Positions 1-5,815 of a DNA stretch of 6,547 bases are shown here, in pieces. The stretch comes from Caldifarciminota bacterium. Lineage in GTDB: Bacteria; Hydrothermota; Hydrothermia; S141-80. A program made the translations under genes and the position numbers. Every line of letters starts with the position of its first letter. Position 1 is the stretch's first letter. The stretch spans positions 977 to 7,523 of the forward strand of contig JALUJC010000296.1 in NCBI GenBank assembly GCA_027053375.1. Reading direction: 5' to 3'. A model generated the notes under the pieces. It saw only the letters and a list, made by a program, of their open reading frames with translations, had not been told where the DNA came from and searched no databases.

Positions 1-498
1 ATCTTCCTCGGTGTAGATGCGTACGGGTGCCTCCTGTTCCGGGGGATACACATCCAGGATGCCCCCCCGTCGTGCCCACTGCCCGGGTTCCTCCACATAA
101 TCCACCCGTGTGTATCCCGAAGCATGAAGCTGTTCTCCCAGCGACCAGACATCCAGTGAATCTCCGGGCCGCACAAATACGTGCCGGTCCAGATAAACAA
201 AGGTGGGCGGGGTACGATCCCCGCTGATCAGAATGTTTCGCGCGGAGGCAAGCAGGGTGAGGGTTCCGTTATCCAGCCGCGCCCGATGATACACCTCCAC
301 GTCCGTAAACGATGAGAGATCCCGTGCAAGTGCAAGCCGGACATCGGCGGGCAGGTCACCGAGCCACGCCACATCCCCCACGCGAACCCGGGCCAGCACC
401 CACAGCGCCTGTAGACCGCTGGGCCATCGGGGATGCAAAGCGGGGATGGTTTGTAAGTCCCTCAGCGGGTCCGGCCGGACCTCTTTTTGCGTTTCCAT
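1..498 (-). CDS. mfd: Transcription-repair coupling factor Mfd, N-terminal part (3' end outside window)
   Basis: Mfd is a DNA translocase that removes RNA polymerase stalled at DNA damage and recruits UvrA. Only the first 166 codons lie in the window, covering the degenerate UvrB-like N-terminal module. The diagnostic stretch is residues 128-161: GYTRVDYVEEPGQ, then RRGGILDVYPP, then PVRI. This matches the family pattern Gy..vd.v.epG.fa.RGgiiDifP....piRi. The ATG at 498 lies inside rsgA and gives a 37-base overlap. It has no strong Shine-Dalgarno sequence, so translation may be coupled to rsgA or start slightly downstream. The N-terminus is about 20 residues shorter than E. coli Mfd up to the RGG motif. 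The two arginines matching the E. coli UvrA contacts R165 and R181 are present (R144, R160), but the F185 position reads as Glu164. The helicase domains are not visible, so the identity rests on this one module. UvrB was considered but fits less well. Confidence 0.85.
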   Translation of the reverse strand, partial: METQKEVRPDPLRDLQTIPALHPRWPSGLQALWVLARVRVGDVAWLGDLPADVRLALARDLSSFTDVEVYHRARLDNGTLTLLASARNILISGDRTPPTFVYLDRHVFVRPGDSLDVWSLGEQLHASGYTRVDYVEEPGQWARRGGILDVYPPEQEAPVRIYTEED

Positions 499-1376
499 GC
501 CAGATATGCGTCCAGTTCTTCGCGGAACTGGTGATAAAACGCCAGACGAAAGGCGGGGATCTCCCCTCGTTCCACGGCAGCCCGTATGTTGCAGCCGGGC
601 TCCTCGTGATGGGTACAGTCACGGAAAGCACAGGGGAGAAAAGGCTGGAATTCTGGAAAATAGCGGTCCAGTTCGTCCGGTTCCATCCACTCTCCCAGCC
701 GAATCTGCGAAAACCCGGGCGTGTCAGCCACATACCCCCCATGGGGAAGGCGCAACAAACGGACCTCCGAAGTGGTGTGCCGTCCGCGCTGTGTTTTGCG
801 AGAAAGATCTCCCACTGGAAGCTTTTCTTCCCCCAGCAAACGATTCAGAAGAGAAGTCTTCCCCACACCCGACGGACCGGCCAGCACCGCGATGCCGTGA
901 CCCATGAAATGCAGCAGGTCCTGCAGTCCCTCTCCCGTACGTGCGCTGACAAAATACAGGGGATACCCCAGCGGGGCGTACCGTGTTCGCATCCAGGAAC
1001 GTTCCTCTTCCCGCAAAAGATCCACCTTGTTCACCACAATCGCCACGGGGAATTCCAGCGCCTCGGCACCTACCAGCATACGGTTTAGCCAGACCTCATC
1101 CAGGGAGGGTTCACGCAGGGTTACCACAGAAAGGACATGATCCACATTGGCCACCGGTGGATGGATCAGAAGACGCTTGCGGGGATGAAGGTCCACAGCG
1201 ACCCAGTCCCCCTCTTTTGCTTCCAGGCGTACCCGATCTCCCACCCTGAGGGGGCCCACCTTCTGAACCAGCGCCCCTTTCACCCAGGCACGCACAAGAT
1301 CACCTTCGGGGGTTTCGACCCAGATTGCTTTGCCTTCTTTTCGGATCACACGCGCAGAAGCGATCTCAGTTCTCAT
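462..1376 (-). CDS. rsgA: Ribosome small subunit-dependent GTPase RsgA (YjeQ/YloQ)
   Basis: RsgA is a circularly permuted GTPase that checks late maturation of the 30S ribosomal subunit and releases assembly factors on GTP hydrolysis. The 304-residue protein has the full layout. An N-terminal OB-fold (about residues 1-75) is followed by the permuted GTPase with motifs in the order G4 NKVD (116-119), G5 SAR (144-146), G1 GPSGVGKTS (167-175), G2 around RGRHTT (197-202) and G3 DTPG (218-221). A C-terminal zinc site follows with ligands C249, C254, H256 and C262. Length and motif order are normal for the family. Its ATG lies inside the last codons of accA with an 11-base overlap (the string ATGAGAACTGA holds both start and stop), so translational coupling is likely. 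The basic tail KRKK...R overlaps the start of mfd. Nothing needed for function appears to be missing. Confidence 0.97.
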   Translation of the reverse strand: MRTEIASARVIRKEGKAIWVETPEGDLVRAWVKGALVQKVGPLRVGDRVRLEAKEGDWVAVDLHPRKRLLIHPPVANVDHVLSVVTLREPSLDEVWLNRMLVGAEALEFPVAIVVNKVDLLREEERSWMRTRYAPLGYPLYFVSARTGEGLQDLLHFMGHGIAVLAGPSGVGKTSLLNRLLGEEKLPVGDLSRKTQRGRHTTSEVRLLRLPHGGYVADTPGFSQIRLGEWMEPDELDRYFPEFQPFLPCAFRDCTHHEEPGCNIRAAVERGEIPAFRLAFYHQFREELDAYLAWKRKKRSGRTR

Positions 1377-2331
1377 CCGCGGTCTTCACCCGGAACCTGC
1401 CGAACGAACGATAGCGCGCCCGGCGCTTCTGGAGAAGGAATTCAACAGGCAAGGACTGCAGTTCCTCCAGATGCCGCAATACCACGTCCCGGGTGATCCG
1501 AATGGCCTTGCTGGGATCCCTGTGCGCCCCACCCTGAGGCTCGGGGATCAGCGCATCCAGCACCCCCAGGCGGAGAAGATCCGGCGCGGTGAGTTTGAGC
1601 GCTTCTGCGGCTTCGGGTGCACGGGAGGCGTCCCGCCACAGAATGGACGCACACCCTTCCGGGGAAATGACCGAGTACATGCTGTATTCCAGTCCCATGA
1701 CCCGATCGGCCACCGCAATCGCCAGCGCACCTCCCGATCCCCCCTCCCCAATCACCACCGTCACAATGGGGGTGGGAAGACGGAGCATCTCCTGGATGTT
1801 CCGGGCAATGGCCATGAACTGCCCGCGTTCCTCCGCCTCAATCCCGGGATAGGCGCCCGGCGTATCCACAAGGGTCAACACGGGAAGACGAAACCGGGCA
1901 GCAAGCTGCATGACCCGGAGGGCTTTCCGGTAGCCTTCCGGATGAGGCATTCCAAAATTTCGGTGTTTTCGTTCCTTGAGGTTCTTTCCCTTTTCCTGAC
2001 CGATCACCGCCAGGCGTATGGGGCCCATCCGACCGATTCCGGCCACCATGGCCGGGTCATCCCCAAGGGTGCGGTCACCGTGGAGTTCCACGAATTCCTC
2101 CAGCATTCCGTGGATAAAGTCCAGGGCATGCGGGCGATCGGGATGGCGGGCAATCTGAACCCGATTCCAGCGGGAGAGTCTGGAGTAGATCTCCTTTTTC
2201 AGCCGCGCAAGACGTTCCCGGATTTCCTGCAGTTCCCCCTCAATTTCCGGATGCTTTTCTGCCAGACGGGTGAGTTCCTGAACCCGTTTTTCCAGTTCGA
2301 TAATGGGCTTTTCAAAATCAAGAACGGCCAT
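1366..2331 (-). CDS. accA: Acetyl-CoA carboxylase carboxyltransferase subunit alpha
   Basis: AccA pairs with AccD to move the carboxyl group from carboxybiotin-BCCP to acetyl-CoA, giving malonyl-CoA for fatty-acid synthesis in the cytoplasm. The 321-residue length matches the usual stand-alone AccA (about 315-325). An N-terminal charged helical segment (about 6-50) precedes the crotonase-like core. Recognisable blocks are ARHPDRPHALDFI (61-73), IGQEKG (110-115), NFGMPHPEGYRKALR (125-139), DTPGAYPGIEAEERGQ (156-171), GEGGSGGALAIAVADRV (195-211) and SVISPEGCASILW (220-232). The start ATG is 14 bases inside the end of the barrel gene and has a good GAGGTG ribosome site 7 bases upstream. Its stop overlaps the start of rsgA. 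accD is not in the window; separate accA and accD loci are common. Confidence 0.97.
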   Translation of the reverse strand: MAVLDFEKPIIELEKRVQELTRLAEKHPEIEGELQEIRERLARLKKEIYSRLSRWNRVQIARHPDRPHALDFIHGMLEEFVELHGDRTLGDDPAMVAGIGRMGPIRLAVIGQEKGKNLKERKHRNFGMPHPEGYRKALRVMQLAARFRLPVLTLVDTPGAYPGIEAEERGQFMAIARNIQEMLRLPTPIVTVVIGEGGSGGALAIAVADRVMGLEYSMYSVISPEGCASILWRDASRAPEAAEALKLTAPDLLRLGVLDALIPEPQGGAHRDPSKAIRITRDVVLRHLEELQSLPVEFLLQKRRARYRSFGRFRVKTADEN

Positions 2332-3097
2332 GCCACCTCACCTCAACGCCATGCATGTCCCGCCCCTGACGATCCCAGGTATAGCGGTACACGATTTCCA
2401 GGTTCCGATAAGGGATCCCCACCCGCAACCGCACAGGATCCAGCGGACGCGTCCACCACCACACGGTTTCCAGGGTAAATTGCGGATGGCGGTATTCCAC
2501 GCCAAGCGCCCACTCCTCGGTCTGTGTATCCCCGTGAATGTTCCGATAGAACAGTCCGAAGTGCCAGCGCTGGTGTGCCACGTCCAGCCGCCCCCATGCG
2601 GTAATGGGGAGCCGTATGGAACGTCCGGGCAGGGACACGGGGAATCCAATGTGTGCCAGCCCACCTGTGATGCGCAACCCCTCAGGCGTGTGCAGCGGAG
2701 GAGGAAACACTGGTCTGTACTGCAGGGATGCATCCAGCGTCCAGCCCTGCCAGGTCTGGTCCAGGAAGCGATAGGTAAACCACCCGGGCATCAGAAGCAA
2801 ATCCAGGTCCACATCCAGCGGGATGACCCGACCCACCGCAGCATCCACCGCGTACGGTCGGTAGGTTGTCAGGGGATCCGGGGAGGGAACGCCGGTCCGG
2901 TACTCAAACTCGCCAAAGTCAAAGGCCTGCAAGCGGACACGCCATTCCCCCACGCCAGCGGTGGTGCGCACCCAGTATCCATCGGTCCACCACTCCTGAA
3001 CCATCACACGCGGCGCAGGCGCAACCCAGGTTTCTGCCCCATAGGTCAGAAAATCCAGAGTCGCGGGTAACAGCCACAACCACAGCACAGGCGTCAT
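2318..3097 (-). CDS. Predicted outer-membrane beta-barrel protein, PorV/PorQ-like C-terminal half
   Basis: I do not recognise a named gene. The 259-residue product starts with a short hydrophobic stretch (VLWLWLLPATLDFL, residues 4-17) that could be a signal peptide, although it lacks the usual N-terminal positive charge. From about residue 40 on it is rich in aromatic residues and shows alternating polar/hydrophobic strands with turns, typical of an outer-membrane barrel. The segment about 195-255 (ALGVEYRHPQFTLE, then LRVGIPYRNLEIVYRY, then HGVEVRW) resembles the last strands of PorV/PorQ-type proteins, which repeat LGvEY, LR.G.gi.Y and D/EYay...H.vsl. It does not end in the usual aromatic residue (its C-terminus is RWHGRS). 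It is the first gene after the promoter at 3107-3135 and overlaps accA by 14 bases. Family assignment is inferred from pattern only; a periplasmic beta-rich protein is the main alternative. Confidence 0.6.
   Translation of the reverse strand: MTPVLWLWLLPATLDFLTYGAETWVAPAPRVMVQEWWTDGYWVRTTAGVGEWRVRLQAFDFGEFEYRTGVPSPDPLTTYRPYAVDAAVGRVIPLDVDLDLLLMPGWFTYRFLDQTWQGWTLDASLQYRPVFPPPLHTPEGLRITGGLAHIGFPVSLPGRSIRLPITAWGRLDVAHQRWHFGLFYRNIHGDTQTEEWALGVEYRHPQFTLETVWWWTRPLDPVRLRVGIPYRNLEIVYRYTWDRQGRDMHGVEVRWHGRS
2339..2344 (-). promoter_or_regulatory. Ribosome binding site of accA
   Basis: On the minus strand GAGGTG sits 7 bases before the accA ATG, inside the coding end of the upstream barrel gene. A second copy of the same hexamer lies only 2 bases from the ATG and is too close to act alone. 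This site supports ATG 2331 as the start. It means accA can be translated in its own right despite the 14-base overlap. Confidence 0.7.
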
Positions 3098-3240
3098 CGT
3101 AGGGGAATTATACCCGCCCCACAGGGAAATTGCAACAAAGAACCGGGGATCCTTTCATCCTTTGCCGGCACAGACTGTATTCAAGGTAAAAGACAGCCCA
3201 ACCTTTGTTTTCCCAGAGATTCACAGAGGTCATGCACGGT
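3098..3240 (-). other. Only intergenic spacer (143 bases)
   Basis: This spacer separates the mltG-side block from the barrel-accA-rsgA-mfd block. It carries the promoter at 3107-3135 and an imperfect stem-loop at about 3133-3167 (minus-strand arms CGGCAAAGGAT and GTTCTTTGTTG, with several G-U pairs, and GGATCC in the loop). No hairpin followed by a clear T-run is seen, so no standard intrinsic terminator can be called for the upstream block. No small gene is evident. Confidence 0.5.
3107..3135 (-). promoter_or_regulatory. Sigma70-type promoter for the barrel-accA-rsgA-mfd block
   Basis: Read on the minus strand there is TTGCAA at 3130-3135 (4 of 6 matches to TTGACA), a 17-base spacer, and a perfect TATAAT at 3107-3112. 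A start about 7 bases past the -10 would fall at A3100, only three bases before the ATG at 3097. No Shine-Dalgarno sequence precedes that ATG. The transcript is therefore predicted to be leaderless or nearly so. This is the only non-coding stretch in the window, so it is the natural place for a promoter. Confidence 0.65.
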
Positions 3241-3855
3241 CTATGCAGCTTCTTTCCGCAGCCATTCCACATAATAGGTCACCAGCGCCATCTGCGCCAG
3301 CGGGACTGTCAGCAGCATCCCCAGCCCCCACGGGATCGCCAGTCCCACCAGCTGAACAAGCACCGCACTCGCCATCACCCAGGCCGTCTCTCCCACACGC
3401 CCCCGCGTGAGCGTCCAGGACCGCAGCCAGGCACGATAGGGATGCAGTTCCCCATCCGCCACCACCATAAGTGCGAACTGCCCCCGCAATGCAACCAGCA
3501 CCCCGGGAAGCACAAGCAGGAGCAGGCCTCCCAGCATGGCAAAGCTGTAAATCAATGTGACCGCGAGCATACTCAACCAGGCATGCACCTGGCGAAAAAT
3601 CGCCCAGAACACCGCCGGTCGATCCTCCCGCACCACCTCCATCAATAACCGCAACCATCCGGGGGTCAGGGCAGCCCAGAGCAGCATGGACAGCACCCAT
3701 CCCAGTGCACGAACAATGGGTTCCCGATGAGAATACACAAGCTGGAGCGGAAGGGTCTGCGCCAGCATCACCAGCCAGGCGGCGGTCAAAATGCCCAGCG
3801 GGGTGGTCCGAAACCGCTGAAGTGTGCGTGCCCAGACCGCACGAACTGTGTTCAT
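3241..3855 (-). CDS. Multi-pass membrane protein, YciC/DUF975-like
   Basis: The function is not known. The 204-residue product is a small polytopic inner-membrane protein. Hydrophobic segments lie at about 21-41, 47-69, 91-123 (long, possibly two helices) and 157-197 (probably two helices). The central stretch LVLPGVLVALRGQFALMVV (114-132), followed by AWLRSWTLTRGR (142-153), is the kind of PG...R...A...D......A...S..L..G pattern seen in YciC/DUF975 and the related glycerophosphodiesterase membrane-domain families. No catalytic residues are visible. The start ATG overlaps the stop of the MFS gene (ATGA, 4 bases), with purine-rich GGAAGG and GGGAAG sequences upstream, so the two are almost certainly co-translated. 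It is the last gene of its block, followed by the 143-base spacer. Confidence 0.75.
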   Translation of the reverse strand: MNTVRAVWARTLQRFRTTPLGILTAAWLVMLAQTLPLQLVYSHREPIVRALGWVLSMLLWAALTPGWLRLLMEVVREDRPAVFWAIFRQVHAWLSMLAVTLIYSFAMLGGLLLLVLPGVLVALRGQFALMVVADGELHPYRAWLRSWTLTRGRVGETAWVMASAVLVQLVGLAIPWGLGMLLTVPLAQMALVTYYVEWLRKEAA

Positions 3856-5018
3856 CCCGCTTCCCGCCCTTCCAGCAACGGACCGATCACCCGTGCATAA
3901 GAGAGGGTGGCCAGGGTGTAAAGTCCGAACATCCCGGCAAAAAGCACATCATAGGCTGCAAGCCCCATACGCGCCTGAATGTGTCCGGAAAATGCCGATC
4001 CCACCGACCAGCCCAGACTCCACAGGGCGGTCTGGGCCAGCATGAACCCGGGCCACTCTTCTGCCTCCAGAACCCCCACAGAAACCGCCGTATACAGGGG
4101 ATTCCCGGCGTTCATCAGGGCCCCCCGGATCAACAGCGCCACCACCACCAGCGAAAGCACGGGGACATACGCCATCACCAGAATCAGGGGAAGGGAGAGG
4201 GCCTGAACCAGGATGAGGGCGTGAAGCTTTCCAAGACGCCGGGCCAGTGCAGGTTGAAGCAACATGGCTGTCATGGTGGCCACAGCACTGAGCGCAAAAA
4301 TCCCCCCCACCTGATCATAACGGAGACCAAATTTCTCGCTGAGATAGAGATTCAGAAAAGGCATGATCAGGCCTGCGCCGGTGGCAATCAGCCCCTGGGG
4401 AATGAACAGCCGGAGCCAGCGCTCTGGAGAATGAAGACGAAAACGCCGGGGTTCTCCATGGACGCGCTTAAGGTTTCTCAGAGGAAACCATGCCAGCAAA
4501 TACAGCACACCTGCCAGACCGATCACATGGCGTGTATCCTGGGTCCACCGATAGGTCACACTTCCAAGCAGGTTTCCCAGTGCGCCTGCGCCGGAGCCCA
4601 GCGCATTCTGCAAACTGAACACATCCACCTGGCGCGACGTCCCGGCAAGATGCGCAAGCAGAGGAGGCACACCGCTGAACAGCACTGTTTGTCCTATGCC
4701 ATAAAAAAACAACAGTCCGAACACCACCGCAGGCCGGTGTGCCCCCGCCACCCCGAGCAAACTGAGCCCGGAAAGCACCATGGCCCAGCGCAGGCTCCGG
4801 CCATACCCCACCCGGGGAAGCCAGTGGGCGATCCCCACCCCGAAGAACACCGGAATCAGCGCAGGAAGAGCATTGGCATATCCGATCCAGGCACGTGGAA
4901 AGCTCAGCTGTTTCAGATGGAAATTGAGAAACAGCCAGGTCAAACTCATGGCCAGCCCGGAAAAGGTGGTGCTTAACAGAACGCGGAAAATCGCAGGCTG
5001 ACGAAGCACGGACCACAT
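3852..5018 (-). CDS. MFS (major facilitator superfamily) transporter
   Basis: The 388-residue product is a polytopic membrane protein with about 11-12 hydrophobic segments in two halves. The halves are split by a basic, charged loop (RNLKRVHGEPRRFRLHSPER, 181-200), as in MFS carriers. MFS-like features include a signature-type loop after the second helix (WLPRVGYGRSLR, about 66-77) and its counterpart in the second half (LARRLGKLHAL, 258-268). The piece MPFLNLYLSEKFGLRYDQVGGIFAL (219-243) is typical of the start of the second half. The substrate cannot be told from sequence. It begins one base after the methyltransferase stop (TGAgATG) without a clear ribosome site, so it probably relies on reinitiation. 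It ends with a 4-base overlap into the YciC-like gene. The pairing with a methyltransferase allows export of a modified small molecule, but this is inference. Confidence 0.9.
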   Translation of the reverse strand: MWSVLRQPAIFRVLLSTTFSGLAMSLTWLFLNFHLKQLSFPRAWIGYANALPALIPVFFGVGIAHWLPRVGYGRSLRWAMVLSGLSLLGVAGAHRPAVVFGLLFFYGIGQTVLFSGVPPLLAHLAGTSRQVDVFSLQNALGSGAGALGNLLGSVTYRWTQDTRHVIGLAGVLYLLAWFPLRNLKRVHGEPRRFRLHSPERWLRLFIPQGLIATGAGLIMPFLNLYLSEKFGLRYDQVGGIFALSAVATMTAMLLQPALARRLGKLHALILVQALSLPLILVMAYVPVLSLVVVALLIRGALMNAGNPLYTAVSVGVLEAEEWPGFMLAQTALWSLGWSVGSAFSGHIQARMGLAAYDVLFAGMFGLYTLATLSYARVIGPLLEGREAG

Positions 5019-5019
5019 C

Positions 5020-5814
5020 TCAGGAAGAGGGTCGTTTTCGGGCGGCCACCCCCACGGTCAGTCCGATCCAGGGACCCAGCCCCCGGGCTTCCAGCCACCG
5101 CGTCAGGCGCCACCAGGCGTGTAAGGCAGGGGTCAGCGGTCCAGGAGAGGGATAAAGCGGTAGCCGGATCCCCCGTGGACGCAACACTTCCCGAAGAACA
5201 CGATACCACAGACCGGGGCGCATCCCGTACCCCCAGGAGGAGATCACTTCAAATCCCGCTTCCTCCACCACACGGCGGAGCTGGGGATAGGAAAACTCGG
5301 TTTCCCAACCCGCGAACCAGCGGTTCGCCCACATCAGCAGGTGCTTCATCACCGTATACACATGGTAACGTTGCGGCACATCCACCACGAGAAGGCCGTT
5401 CGGCTTGAGAATACGGTGATTCTCCTGAAGAAGAGGCATCGGATCACGAAAGTGTTCCAGCAACCCCTGGTGATACACCAGGTCAAAAGTGCTGTCGGGG
5501 AACGGTGTACGGAGTGCGTCCGCCCGCACAAAAACCGGCAGATGGGATACGGTACGGGAAAGCCGCAGCGCCTCGCGGGAGATGTCCAGAAGAATGACCT
5601 TCGCCCCCAGCTTTCGCAGCACGTGCCCTTCCCGTCCGGTTCCCGCCCCCACTTCCAGAATCACCGCATCGCGCGGATCCGGAAGCACCCGTCGGATCTC
5701 GTGCAGAAGATCGGTTACCGCAGGATACACCTCAGCAGCGGTCGCCCGCTCCCCCCAGTAGCGATCCCACACCTCATCTCTTGTGGGATCCAGCACACGT
5801 CGTGTTTCTTTCAT
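5020..5814 (-). CDS. Class I SAM-dependent methyltransferase (Methyltransf_11 type)
   Basis: The 264-residue enzyme probably transfers a methyl group from S-adenosylmethionine to an unknown acceptor. Motif I is ILEVGAGTGREG (52-63), the acidic residue after strand 2 is D77 (VILLDIS), motif II is FDLVYHQGLLEHFRDP (110-125), and motif III is ILKPNGLLVVDVP (135-147). The C-terminal part has many Trp and Arg residues and may contain an amphipathic helix (about 228-246). I chose ATG 5814 because it sits one base after the mltG stop with GGGGTGG 4 bases upstream. A longer frame opening at 6111 would overlap mltG by about 300 bases and its extra N-terminus is not methyltransferase-like. Its neighbours (mltG before it, MFS after it) do not settle the substrate; quinone, lipid or small-metabolite methylation are all possible. 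Confidence 0.88.
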   Translation of the reverse strand: MKETRRVLDPTRDEVWDRYWGERATAAEVYPAVTDLLHEIRRVLPDPRDAVILEVGAGTGREGHVLRKLGAKVILLDISREALRLSRTVSHLPVFVRADALRTPFPDSTFDLVYHQGLLEHFRDPMPLLQENHRILKPNGLLVVDVPQRYHVYTVMKHLLMWANRWFAGWETEFSYPQLRRVVEEAGFEVISSWGYGMRPGLWYRVLREVLRPRGIRLPLYPSPGPLTPALHAWWRLTRWLEARGLGPWIGLTVGVAARKRPSS

Positions 5815-5815
5815 C

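Noticed and set aside
312..1088. Plus-strand open frame of 258 codons opposite rsgA and mfd
   Set aside because: It is antisense to two well-supported genes and its translation has no domain-like character.
462..1376. Unusual motif order in the RsgA GTPase (G4-G5-G1-G2-G3)
   Set aside because: Circular permutation is the normal state of the RsgA/YjeQ family, so this is not novel.
1330..2478. Long plus-strand open frame of 382 codons opposite accA
   Set aside because: The minus strand codes for a full AccA with all family motifs. The antisense product has no coherent hydrophobic pattern or motif, and it runs across two genes.
2303..3070. Plus-strand open frame of 255 codons opposite the barrel gene
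   Set aside because: The barrel protein is not strongly identified, so I compared both strands. The minus frame has an upstream promoter, an overlap with accA and strand-like periodicity, while the plus product is Pro/His/Arg-rich without structure.
3170..3225. Possible terminator hairpin after the YciC-like gene (CAAAGGT with ACCTTG)
   Set aside because: The stem is about six pairs with a bulge and a 13-base loop. The bases that follow are AATACAG, not a T-run.
3705..4976. Long plus-strand open frame of 423 codons opposite the MFS gene
   Set aside because: Its product is a low-complexity mix rich in Gln, His, Pro and Arg with no recognisable domain. The minus strand carries a clear MFS protein. 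The open frame is a by-product of GC-rich codon use.
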